Origin: Aequorivita echinoideorum
GTDB lineage: Bacteria > Bacteroidota > Bacteroidia > Flavobacteriales > Flavobacteriaceae
DNA: 64,000 bases
Reading direction: 5' to 3'
Assembly: GCF_018476645.1 (NCBI RefSeq)
Contig: NZ_JAHCTB010000003.1
Span: 310,001-374,000 of the forward strand
Shown here piece by piece: positions 1-7,556 of this stretch (within the stretch, counting starts at the first letter, position 1; every line of letters starts with the position of its first letter). The notes under the pieces were generated by a model, which was not told the DNA's origin, did no database searches, and saw nothing but the letters and a program-made list of their open reading frames with translations. A program made the translations under genes and the position numbers.

Positions 1-114
1 CTTCGAAAAGTTTTGAATCCCAAAAAAATTATCGTGCTGAAAAAAGTGGAGGAAGATTTTAAAAAAGAACTTTTGGAACACTTTAAACGTGGAAAATTCA
101 AAAATGAAGATTAG
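1..114 (+). CDS. C-terminal end of an unidentified protein (partial)
   Basis: Frame 1 is open from the first base to a TAG at 112-114 and gives the last 37 residues of a protein whose start lies left of the window. The tail is rich in Lys and Glu (it ends GKFKNED) and looks like an amphipathic C-terminal helix. A strong hairpin terminator follows 27 bases later, which supports this as a real gene end. The fragment is too short and too low in complexity to name a family. Confidence 0.6.
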   Translation, partial: LRKVLNPKKIIVLKKVEEDFKKELLEHFKRGKFKNED

Positions 115-141
115 TTTAATTTTTATAAGTTAGTGCCAGTT

Positions 142-170
142 AAAAGCCCCGCAATTGCGGGGCTTTTTTT
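142..170. terminator. Intrinsic terminator, GC-rich hairpin
   Basis: AAAAGCCCCGC, loop AATT, GCGGGGCTTTT is a perfect 11-bp inverted repeat followed by a T run to 170. It ends the partial gene on the left. Because the left flank is A-rich, it can also serve the leftward DUF2911 gene whose stop is at 191-193. Confidence 0.85.
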
Positions 171-190
171 AAAATTTTGGATGCAAATTT

Positions 191-1036
191 CTACATTGCA
201 CCCCACTCTTTTAAAGATTTTTGGTTCAGCGCAACATAGTCCTCATTGCCAGCTTTTTTAGCCAATTCCATTGACTTTTTAGCGGCTTCAATGGCACCTT
301 TTTTATCACCAGATTTCGCATAAATTAAAGACTTTTGTCTCATTTGCCAAAATGCTGGCTCAGGATTCATTTCAATGGATTTATCAATCCACGTTTTAGC
401 TTGCTTTATATCTTTTCCGGATTCAAGATAATAAACAGCGGCGGCATAATAATCATTGGCATTTGGGCCTTTCATCACTTTATCTATACTTGCGGAAACG
501 CTTTTGTCTGTATTGAATTTAATAGGCACGCCCACGTAGGTTTTCTCCCAAAGCATTCCCAACATGACGGAATCATTTTTAACATCATCAAAGGTCATCG
601 TATACGTTTCAATATTCATAGGCATCTGCTCCGTTTTCGCAGTAGCTTTTGCAGCCACTTTGCTGTCATCCCATATTTCTGGATTTCCCCAGTTGTTGGT
701 ATCAGTATAAAAATATACCTCCCATTCATTTATTCCCGGTTTGGTATAGATGGCGTACGTACCTTTTTTTAAAGGCTTGCCACCTATCTCCACATCTTCA
801 CTGAAAGTTATTTTTGTATTGGCATTAGCCCCAGTTCTCCATATTTTATCGTAGGGTACAAGATCCCCCATAATAGTTCTGCCTTTCATTGATGGTCTAG
901 AATACTCAAGGGTAACATCTGTCAATCCCACTTTTTGCTCGATTTTTTGGGATGGACTTGGCTGTGGCGTAGTGATTTGTGCTTGCGTAGCAAATGCCAA
1001 AACAAATGCACAAACAAGTAAAAAAGATTTTTTCAT
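191..1036 (-). CDS. DUF2911 domain-containing secreted protein
   Basis: 281 residues with a typical signal peptide (about residues 1-19, ending FATQA). The DUF2911 domain follows at about residues 25-170, with the family hallmarks LEYSRPSMKGR and PYDKIWRTGANANT. The last 95 residues are a helical, TPR-like tail (YYLESGKDIKQAKTWIDKSI and SGDKKGAIEAAKKSMELAKK). DUF2911 proteins are common periplasmic or outer-membrane-associated proteins of Bacteroidota with unknown function; the TPR part suggests protein binding. The gene is transcribed alone and ends at the shared terminator at 142-170. Family assignment is confident; function is not known. Confidence 0.85.
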   Translation of the reverse strand: MKKSFLLVCAFVLAFATQAQITTPQPSPSQKIEQKVGLTDVTLEYSRPSMKGRTIMGDLVPYDKIWRTGANANTKITFSEDVEIGGKPLKKGTYAIYTKPGINEWEVYFYTDTNNWGNPEIWDDSKVAAKATAKTEQMPMNIETYTMTFDDVKNDSVMLGMLWEKTYVGVPIKFNTDKSVSASIDKVMKGPNANDYYAAAVYYLESGKDIKQAKTWIDKSIEMNPEPAFWQMRQKSLIYAKSGDKKGAIEAAKKSMELAKKAGNEDYVALNQKSLKEWGAM

Positions 1037-1226
1037 TGGTTTAAGTTTTTTAAAATTTAGAAGTCAAACGAAAGTACAACTAGCACTGCTCTTTGACCGT
1101 TAAGAAATCCTTAAAAAACAACTCATTTCATAGCATCTTTAATGACGATTTCATAAATATCAATGCATTATAGATCAGACTTTTAAATGTAGGAATTTTG
1201 CAATGTTAATCTTTTCCTTATTCGTT

Positions 1227-1256
1227 TTGTGAAATATATATTGCAGAGTACTTTTA
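1227..1256 (+). promoter_or_regulatory. Putative promoter of the photolyase cluster
   Basis: TTG at 1227-1229, 19 bases, then TACTTTTA at 1249-1256. This matches the Bacteroidota housekeeping promoter (TTG-N19-TAnnTTTG) with one mismatch at the last position. It lies just ahead of the small ORF and the SRPBCC-SDR-photolyase genes. The rest of 1037-1226 shows nothing recognisable. Confidence 0.45.
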
Positions 1257-1272
1257 TGAAAAAAATAAAGTT

Positions 1273-1392
1273 ATGTTCAAATTTTTAAAAAATATTTTAC
1301 GATTTCGGGTTACAAATAAGATTGATGATACCAATCTTTATAGACTTGCACGTATGAATCGAAAAGTTTTTACCGGAAGCAAAAAATTCTGA
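1273..1392 (+). CDS. Possible 39-residue basic small protein
   Basis: An ATG at 1273 opens 39 codons (starts MFKFLKNILRF, ends FTGSKKF) and stops 10 bases before the SRPBCC gene. It is preceded by AAAATAAAG and sits directly downstream of the putative promoter, so it would be the first gene of the cluster. It is strongly basic with an amphipathic N-terminus. No family is recognised. It could also be chance coding in an AT-rich leader; conservation of the frame in related genomes would decide. Confidence 0.35.
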   Translation: MFKFLKNILRFRVTNKIDDTNLYRLARMNRKVFTGSKKF

Positions 1393-1402
1393 TAAATTCT
1401 AA

Positions 1403-1867
1403 ATGAAGATTTACAAACTCGATTCAACTCAGCGGTTACCCATTACACTCGATAATGCGTGGAAATTTTTTTCGGACCCAAAAAATCTGAAGACAATAAC
1501 CCCGGATTATATGGGCTTCGATATTATTTCTGATATCGATAGCACCATGTTTCCAGGCCAAATTATTGAATACATTGTTACTCCCGTTTTAGGCATTAAA
1601 ACAAAATGGGTTACGGAGATAACTCATGTTACTGAAAATAAATATTTTGTGGATGAACAACGTTTTGGACCCTATGCACTTTGGCACCACAAACATTTTT
1701 TTAAAGAAATTGATGGAGGTGTTGAAATGCGTGATGTAGTACACTATAAAATTCCGCTAGGCATTTTGGGCCAAATGGTACATCCATTATTAGTAAAACC
1801 CAAGTTGGACGAAATATTTGAATATCGAAAAAATAAATTAATTGAACTTTTTGGAACTCACCAATAA
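1403..1867 (+). CDS. SRPBCC-fold ligand-binding protein
   Basis: 154 residues spanning a whole SRPBCC (START/Bet v 1-like) domain of the COG4276 type, often labelled cell-division-inhibitor-like. Supporting segments are AWKFFSDPKNLKTITP near the N-terminus and FVDEQRFGPYALWHHKHFF in the middle, a pattern shared by this subfamily. These proteins form a hydrophobic cavity and have no known catalytic residues. The gene is 7 bases upstream of the SDR gene and in one transcription unit with the photolyase, an arrangement that hints at a shared role in light or stress response. That link is inference; the fold call is firm. Confidence 0.82.
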   Translation: MKIYKLDSTQRLPITLDNAWKFFSDPKNLKTITPDYMGFDIISDIDSTMFPGQIIEYIVTPVLGIKTKWVTEITHVTENKYFVDEQRFGPYALWHHKHFFKEIDGGVEMRDVVHYKIPLGILGQMVHPLLVKPKLDEIFEYRKNKLIELFGTHQ

Positions 1868-1874
1868 AACTTAA

Positions 1875-2570
1875 ATGGCGAAAAATATTCTACTCATAGG
1901 CGGATCTTACGGCATAGGTGCCGAAATTGCGAATGAGCTAAAAAATGAAAACAATATAATAATTGCCTCAAGAAGCAATGACTCACTTCCAGATGGGGTA
2001 AAACATATAAAGTTTGATGCGCTTGAAGATGATATAGAAAAGATAGAACTTCCGGATTGCATCGATGGACTCGTATACTGCCCGGGCAGTATAAATTTGA
2101 AGCCTTTCAAATCAATGAGTATTGAATCTTTTCGTGAAGATCTGGAACTAAATTTTATTTCATTGGTGCGGGTAGTCCACGGTCTTTTACCTCGATTAAA
2201 AAAATCGGATCAAGCAAGTCTTGTATTTTTCAGCACGGTTGCTGTAAAACTGGGAATGCCGTTCCATACTAGCGTGGCGGCCTCTAAAGGAGCGATTGAA
2301 GGTTTTGCGAAAGCACTTGCAGCAGAATATGCCCCCAGCTTTCGAGTAAATGTTATTGCCCCTTCTCTCACTGACACACCCTTAGCCGAAAAACTTTTGA
2401 ATAGTGATTCAAAAAAAGAAAAAATGGCAGAAAGGCATCCATTAAAAAGAGTAGGAAAACGCGAGGATATTGCAAGTGTCGCAGCATTTTTATTAAGTGA
2501 GAAATCCAGCTGGATCACAGGACAAATAATTGGCGTGGATGGGGGATTATCAAATTTAAACATTACATAA
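1875..2570 (+). CDS. SDR-family protein lacking the catalytic tyrosine
   Basis: 231 residues with a Rossmann nucleotide-binding motif at residues 9-15 (GGSYGIG), the NAG-equivalent segment YCPGS near 68-72, catalytic-type Ser120 (VFFST) and Lys138, and a C-terminal ITGQIIGVDGG segment typical of short-chain dehydrogenase/reductases. The usual Tyr of YxxxK is absent: the position four before Lys138 is Val134. The protein may bind NAD(P) without classical dehydrogenase activity. It lies between the SRPBCC gene and the photolyase gene (2-base gap), so the three are very likely co-transcribed. The substrate is unknown. Confidence 0.82.
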   Translation: MAKNILLIGGSYGIGAEIANELKNENNIIIASRSNDSLPDGVKHIKFDALEDDIEKIELPDCIDGLVYCPGSINLKPFKSMSIESFREDLELNFISLVRVVHGLLPRLKKSDQASLVFFSTVAVKLGMPFHTSVAASKGAIEGFAKALAAEYAPSFRVNVIAPSLTDTPLAEKLLNSDSKKEKMAERHPLKRVGKREDIASVAAFLLSEKSSWITGQIIGVDGGLSNLNIT

Positions 2571-2572
2571 TT

Positions 2573-3877
2573 TTGGCTGAAAAAGTAAATATTTTCTGGT
2601 TTCGACGTGATTTAAGGTTAGATGACAACATAGGATTTTACAAGGCACTACACGGAAAATTTCCAGTATTGCCTATTTTCATTTTTGATACCGAAATCTT
2701 AGACGGTCTTCCCGAGGATGACGCCAGAGTTACTTTCATTTTTGAAAATCTTCAAAAAATGCGTTCAGAATTGCAAGAGCATAAAAGTAGCATTGCAATT
2801 TATCACGGAAAACCCGAAACGGTCTTCAAAAAAATTATTTCAGAATTTGATGTTCAGCATGTAATTACAAATCACGATTATGAACCGTACGCTCGAGAGC
2901 GGGACCAGAAAATCAAAAAATTACTTTCGGAGAAAGAAATTGGTTTTCACACCTACAAAGATCAGGTAATTTTTGAAAAAGACGAAGTGGTAAAAGCTGA
3001 TGGCGATCCTTACGTTGTGTATACACCGTATATGAAAGTATGGAAGGAAAAATTCAAAAAAGAGTATTCAGAAAAAATTTATTATACCAGCCAGCATCTT
3101 GACAATTTGATTGAAAATTCCAGATTGCCCAATCTTTCATTGTCTGATATAGGCTTTAAAAAGTCTAAAATTGAAATTCCGGAATATGATGTTACCCCTA
3201 CAACAATTCAGGATTATAAAAAAACACGCAATTTCCCCGCGGCTGATGGCACCTCACACCTGGGCCCCCATTTACGATTTGGCACCGTGAGCATCCGCAA
3301 AATGATAAAAAAAGCTACGGCCGAAAAAAATGAAACATTTTGGCAGGAACTTATCTGGCGCGAATTTTTTATGCAAATACTCTGGCATTACCCAGAAACT
3401 GTAAACAATGCTTTCAAATCAAAATACGATCGCATAAACTGGAGAAATAATAAGGCAGATTTCAAAAAATGGAAGGAAGGAAAAACCGGTTACCCATTAG
3501 TTGATGCCGGAATGCGGCAGCTAAATGAAAGTGGCTATATGCATAATAGGGTACGTATGGTCGTAGCCAGTTTTTTGTGCAAGCACTTACTCATTGATTG
3601 GCGGTGGGGTGAAGCTTATTTTGCTGAAAAACTACTGGATTACGAAATGAGTAGCAACGTTGGGAATTGGCAATGGGCAGCTGGAAGCGGCGTAGATGCT
3701 GCACCCTACTTCAGAATTTTTAATCCCACTACCCAGATTGAAAAATTTGATAAAGACCATAAATATATTAAGGAGTGGGTACCCGAATTTGAAACGGAAG
3801 ATTATCCTGAAAAAATGGTGAATCATAAAGAAGCCCGTGAAAGATGCCTCAAGACCTATAAAGAGGCGGTTTCTTAA
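2573..3877 (+). CDS. phrB: Deoxyribodipyrimidine photolyase
   Basis: 434 residues. This flavoenzyme uses blue light to split cyclobutane pyrimidine dimers in DNA. The N-terminal alpha/beta antenna domain has WFRRDLRLDDN (residues 9-19), and the C-terminal FAD domain has WQELIWREFFMQILWHYP and, near residue 365, NWQWAAGSGVDAAPYFRIFN, the class I CPD-photolyase signature with the electron-transfer Trp region. The start is a TTG only 2 bases after the SDR stop; no in-frame ATG lies nearby and the protein reads correctly from this TTG. Cryptochrome function cannot be excluded by eye, but repair is the better guess. Confidence 0.9.
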   Translation: MAEKVNIFWFRRDLRLDDNIGFYKALHGKFPVLPIFIFDTEILDGLPEDDARVTFIFENLQKMRSELQEHKSSIAIYHGKPETVFKKIISEFDVQHVITNHDYEPYARERDQKIKKLLSEKEIGFHTYKDQVIFEKDEVVKADGDPYVVYTPYMKVWKEKFKKEYSEKIYYTSQHLDNLIENSRLPNLSLSDIGFKKSKIEIPEYDVTPTTIQDYKKTRNFPAADGTSHLGPHLRFGTVSIRKMIKKATAEKNETFWQELIWREFFMQILWHYPETVNNAFKSKYDRINWRNNKADFKKWKEGKTGYPLVDAGMRQLNESGYMHNRVRMVVASFLCKHLLIDWRWGEAYFAEKLLDYEMSSNVGNWQWAAGSGVDAAPYFRIFNPTTQIEKFDKDHKYIKEWVPEFETEDYPEKMVNHKEARERCLKTYKEAVS

Positions 3878-3998
3878 TTATCTTTATATCACAAATGTGG
3901 TTGTTAAAAAAAATGTAATTGACGCTTAATTTTAGGCACTTCTACACAATTTTACTACTCTTGCACGTTTTAATAATCACCACCAACAAACTCGAAAA

Positions 3999-4586
3999 AT
4001 GAAGAAGATTTTAATTGTTGTCCTTCCCCTATTATTTATGAATTGGAATATTTCTGCCCAAGATTCCATTCAAATACGAAAAAATACATTAAATGAGCAA
4101 ATGATTGATGCTTTTGAAAAAAGCAATAGCTATCAAGAATACAAAGTGATTAAAAAATCACAACTTAATTCACTACGCAAAAATATTTCAGACTCTATTT
4201 CAGCTTATGAAAAGGAAATTTCGCAACAAAAAGTTGAGTTGGGAATTCAAAATACAATTATAGATTCCCTGAAACAAAATTTAAAAATAACTAAGGAAAA
4301 TCTTGACGTTTCAAAGGAAAAAGAGGATGGCATATACTTTCTCGGAATTTTGACTTCAAAAACAACTTACAATACGATTATGTGGAGCATCATTTTGATT
4401 TTACTTTTAGCGGGTGGATTTTTGTTTTACCGTTTCATAAATAGTGCGAAAATTACCAATGCCACAGAATTGAAAATGGCAGAACTTGAAATCGAGCTGG
4501 AAGATTACCGCAGAAACAGTTTGGAGCGGGAACAAAAACTTCGAAGAAAACTTCAGGATGAAATTAACAAAAACAGAAAACTATAA
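3999..4586 (+). CDS. Membrane-anchored coiled-coil protein, function unknown
   Basis: 195 residues: signal peptide 1-20 (ends WNISA), a periplasmic coiled-coil stretch of about 50-108, one transmembrane helix at about 126-146 (WSIILILLLAGGFLFYRF) and a charged cytoplasmic coiled coil at about 155-195. Similar proteins in Flavobacteriaceae are often labelled tRNA (guanine-N1)-methyltransferase in databases; nothing here resembles the TrmD knot fold, so that label should not be transferred. The topology suggests a protein that spans the inner membrane and oligomerises on both sides. It converges with murA with only 2 bases between stops. Confidence 0.75.
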   Translation: MKKILIVVLPLLFMNWNISAQDSIQIRKNTLNEQMIDAFEKSNSYQEYKVIKKSQLNSLRKNISDSISAYEKEISQQKVELGIQNTIIDSLKQNLKITKENLDVSKEKEDGIYFLGILTSKTTYNTIMWSIILILLLAGGFLFYRFINSAKITNATELKMAELEIELEDYRRNSLEREQKLRRKLQDEINKNRKL

Positions 4587-4588
4587 AT

Positions 4589-5902
4589 TTAGCTTTCTGT
4601 CCTTGTAATTTTAGCTCCTATTGCTCGCAGGCGCTCATCAATATTTTCATATCCACGGTCTATCTGTTCAATATTATGGATGGTACTCGTACCTTGCGCC
4701 GAAAGTGCGGCAATCAATAGGGAAATACCAGCACGGATATCTGGAGATACCATAGTTGTGGCCTTTAAATTTGATTGAAAATTATGACCAATTACCGTGG
4801 CTCGGTGCGGATCGCAAAGAATTATTTTTGCACCCATATCAATCAATTTATCGACGAAAAACAAACGGCTCTCAAACATTTTTTGATGAATGAGAACACT
4901 TCCTTTTGCTTGTGTACACACTACCAATACAATGCTCAATAAGTCTGGCGTAAATCCTGGCCACGGAGCGTCTGCAACAGTTAAAATAGATCCGTCAATA
5001 TATCCCTGGATTTCATATTCGTCTTGCGAGGGCAAATAAATATCGTCCCCCCTTTTTTCAACTTTTATACCCAGTTTACGAAACGTTTCCGGGATAAGTC
5101 CTAAATTTTCCCAGCTTACATCTTTTATGGTTATTTCACTTTTTGTCATTGCGGCCAAGCCTATCCAGCTACCTATTTCAATCATATCTGGTAGAATACG
5201 GTGGTTGCAGCCCTGCAGGGATTCTACCCCTTCAATTGTTAAAAGATTTGAACCAACACCGTTTATTTTTGCCCCCATCGAATTCAACATTTTACACAAT
5301 TGCTGAAGATAGGGCTCACAAGCGGCATTGTAGATGGTAGTCACTCCTTTGGCCAAAACCGCCGCCATTACAATATTGGCGGTGCCGGTAACCGAAGCTT
5401 GGTCCAGCAACATATAAGTTCCCGTTAAACCATTGGGTGCTTCTACACCATAAAAACGCTCTTCTTTGTTATATCTAAATTTTGCCCCAAGGTTTATAAA
5501 ACCTTCAAAATGGGTGTCGAGTCTTCTTCTTCCTATTTTATCACCACCGGGTCGTGGAATATATCCTTTTCCGAAACGAGCCAAGAGCGGGCCCACAATC
5601 ATAATGGAACCGCGCAACGAACTTCCCTCCTGTTTGAAAAGTTCAGATTCAAGGTAATCGAGGTTTAGATCATCTGCAGTAAAGGCGTATTTACCTTTTG
5701 CCAGTTTTTGAATGGTAACCCCTAAATTTTCAAGAATTTTTATGAGTTTGTTTACGTCAACAATATCTGGAATATTCTCTATAACTACTTTTTCCTTTGT
5801 TAACAAAACTGCGCAGAGTATCTGCAAGGCTTCGTTTTTGGCACCTTGGGGCGTAATTTCGCCATGAAGTTTGTGCCCGCCTTCTATTTGAAATGTTCCC
5901 AT
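4589..5902 (-). CDS. murA: UDP-N-acetylglucosamine 1-carboxyvinyltransferase, Asp-type active site
   Basis: 437 residues, full length for MurA, which transfers enolpyruvate from PEP to UDP-GlcNAc in the first committed step of peptidoglycan synthesis. KNEALQ at 22-27 and the repeated inside-out alpha/beta barrel segments fit the family. In the active-site loop the usual PGGC motif reads RPGGDKIGRRRLDTH, so the catalytic and fosfomycin-target Cys is Asp121. Such Asp-type MurA enzymes are known in mycobacteria and chlamydiae and are naturally insensitive to fosfomycin. The gene is 17 bases downstream of the DUF4290 gene, probably in one operon. Confidence 0.95.
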   Translation of the reverse strand: MGTFQIEGGHKLHGEITPQGAKNEALQILCAVLLTKEKVVIENIPDIVDVNKLIKILENLGVTIQKLAKGKYAFTADDLNLDYLESELFKQEGSSLRGSIMIVGPLLARFGKGYIPRPGGDKIGRRRLDTHFEGFINLGAKFRYNKEERFYGVEAPNGLTGTYMLLDQASVTGTANIVMAAVLAKGVTTIYNAACEPYLQQLCKMLNSMGAKINGVGSNLLTIEGVESLQGCNHRILPDMIEIGSWIGLAAMTKSEITIKDVSWENLGLIPETFRKLGIKVEKRGDDIYLPSQDEYEIQGYIDGSILTVADAPWPGFTPDLLSIVLVVCTQAKGSVLIHQKMFESRLFFVDKLIDMGAKIILCDPHRATVIGHNFQSNLKATTMVSPDIRAGISLLIAALSAQGTSTIHNIEQIDRGYENIDERLRAIGAKITRTES

Positions 5903-5919
5903 AAATTATGGCTGAAATT

Positions 5920-6573
5920 TTAGTATCGTTTCCGGTTGCGGTTATTGGACTTATAATTTTTCTTCCCGGAATTGTTGGTGTTGTACCGTTTTTTATTCTT
6001 CAGCAAATCTGATGCATTTGAAAGATCCTCATCGCTGTTCTTTAAATTGATTTTCCCTTCAGATAATTCAAATAAATGATCAAAAATTACCCCATCATCT
6101 ACCGTATCCTTGTTCCAATTCAAAAAACATTTTTTCATATGGTTGGCGATGGTAAGAATCAGTCCTTCTTTTTTATCGCCTTCTTCCCAACTGTTTGCCA
6201 CGTCTATCATTCGCTTTATATTATTTCCATAAAAGCGATATTTTGGATGATTTTGTGGATATTTCAAAGGATCCGGGCGTTCCATTAATTCTTCTTTTGA
6301 AGGAATTGGGTATGGAGAGTCCACATCCAGCTTAAAATCTGAAATAATGAACAAATGGTCCCACAACATAGGTTGAAAATCTGGAACATCCCGTAAATGT
6401 GGGTTCAAGTTACCCATAACGGCAATAATGCTTTTTGCTGTTTTGTTGCGTTCTTCCTTATTTTCCTGGGAAATGGCGTGATCCACCATTTTTTGAATGT
6501 GGCGTCCGTATTCCGGAATAACCAATTTTGGGCGCTCAGTATTGTATTCTATTTGAGTTACTGCTTGTGTCAA
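5920..6573 (-). CDS. DUF4290 domain-containing protein
   Basis: 217 residues. The N-terminal 170 residues match the Bacteroidota-specific DUF4290 family (EYGRHIQKMVDHAI near residues 20-33, and HPKYRFYGNNIKRMID in the middle). The last 30 residues are a low-complexity Lys/Asn/Arg tail (KKRYNTNNSGKKNYKS) that could bind nucleic acid or be disordered. The gene lies directly upstream of murA in the same direction. No enzymatic motif is visible and the function is unknown; the stable pairing with murA suggests an envelope or housekeeping role. Confidence 0.85.
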   Translation of the reverse strand: MTQAVTQIEYNTERPKLVIPEYGRHIQKMVDHAISQENKEERNKTAKSIIAVMGNLNPHLRDVPDFQPMLWDHLFIISDFKLDVDSPYPIPSKEELMERPDPLKYPQNHPKYRFYGNNIKRMIDVANSWEEGDKKEGLILTIANHMKKCFLNWNKDTVDDGVIFDHLFELSEGKINLKNSDEDLSNASDLLKNKKRYNTNNSGKKNYKSNNRNRKRY

Positions 6574-6642
6574 ATCTGTGTAATTAGTGTGGAAATAAAT
6601 CTATGGAGAGATTAAAATCAATTTACTTGCAAAATAAGGAAA

Positions 6643-6933
6643 TTAAAGCGAAATAACGCCCTCAACGTTCGAAACTTCGAGATATTTTTCAACAACGGCG
6701 TCCGGTGATTCCATCATAACCTTAATTGAAACACTGGTATACGTTCCCTTTGTAGAATCCCTGGTTGTAATTTCTGCGCCACTTCCATCAAATATAGCGC
6801 GTATTTCCGCAATTTTCTCAAGTTCAGCTGGTATTATGAATTTAAAAAGATAGGGCGAAGGCCATTCTGTATCCTCTTTCAATTGGTTTCTTAAACGTTC
6901 GTAAAATTCAGTGGTATTCTTATCTTGATCCAT
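6643..6933 (-). CDS. DUF493 (YbeD-like) family protein
   Basis: 96 residues, the usual size for DUF493. The alpha-beta ACT-like fold is indicated by WPSPYLFKFIIP and the C-terminal TYTSVSIKVMMESPDAV segment, which match the family pattern (fPc.f.fKvi...ysSvt). YbeD-type proteins are small, putatively regulatory and without known catalysis. The gene precedes the DUF4290-murA pair in the same direction, separated by 69 bases, so it may be the first gene of that unit. Confidence 0.85.
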   Translation of the reverse strand: MDQDKNTTEFYERLRNQLKEDTEWPSPYLFKFIIPAELEKIAEIRAIFDGSGAEITTRDSTKGTYTSVSIKVMMESPDAVVEKYLEVSNVEGVISL

Positions 6934-7016
6934 CGATAAAATTTAGGTTTTGTCCTACAAATATACGTTTTCAGTATCAATATATATTTACGTACTTTGT
7001 ATAAAAAATTGTTGGA

Positions 7017-7556
7017 TTGAAAACAAAAAGAATTGTGATTACTGGCGGTCCGGGCTCTGGTAAAACTTCAATAATCAAATACATTGAGGAAAATGGATTT
7101 TCAGTAATACACGAAATTTCCCGAAGCGTTATTCTCGAAGCACAAAAAGAGGGAATTGAACAGTTATTTCTCACAAATCCCATTCTTTTCAGCCAAAAAT
7201 TATTGGAAGGACGCCTCAAACAATTCCACGATGCTTCAAAATATACCTCTGATTTTTTATTTTATGACCGCGGAATGCCAGATGTTACGGCATATATGGA
7301 TTTCGTAAAAACCGATTATCCCAAAAATTTTTCACAGATATGTAATGAAAATCGGTACGATTGTATTTTCATACTTCCACCGTGGAAAGAAATTTACCAT
7401 ACGGATAATGAGCGCTATGAAAATTATGAACAAGCTGAATCCCTGTATCATTATTTGTATGCAGCGTATGAAAATTATGGCTACAATGTCATTAATGTAC
7501 CAGTTGGGAAAATCGCGGAACGCGTAGACTTCATAGTAAATAAACTGAAAAAATAA
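7017..7556 (+). CDS. Small P-loop ATPase/kinase-like protein
   Basis: 179 residues with a Walker A motif at residues 10-17 (GGPGSGKT) and a later YDRGMPD segment resembling the acceptor region of nucleotide-kinase-like AAA_28 proteins. The substrate is unknown. The start is TTG at 7017; the Walker motif begins only ten residues in, so little could be missing. The stop is followed at once by the TTG start of recQ, so translation is probably coupled. Confidence 0.75.
   Translation: MKTKRIVITGGPGSGKTSIIKYIEENGFSVIHEISRSVILEAQKEGIEQLFLTNPILFSQKLLEGRLKQFHDASKYTSDFLFYDRGMPDVTAYMDFVKTDYPKNFSQICNENRYDCIFILPPWKEIYHTDNERYENYEQAESLYHYLYAAYENYGYNVINVPVGKIAERVDFIVNKLKK

Noticed and set aside
3999-4586. 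tRNA (guanine-N1)-methyltransferase identity for the coiled-coil protein
   Set aside because: The sequence is a signal peptide, coiled coils and one membrane helix; no methyltransferase motif is visible.
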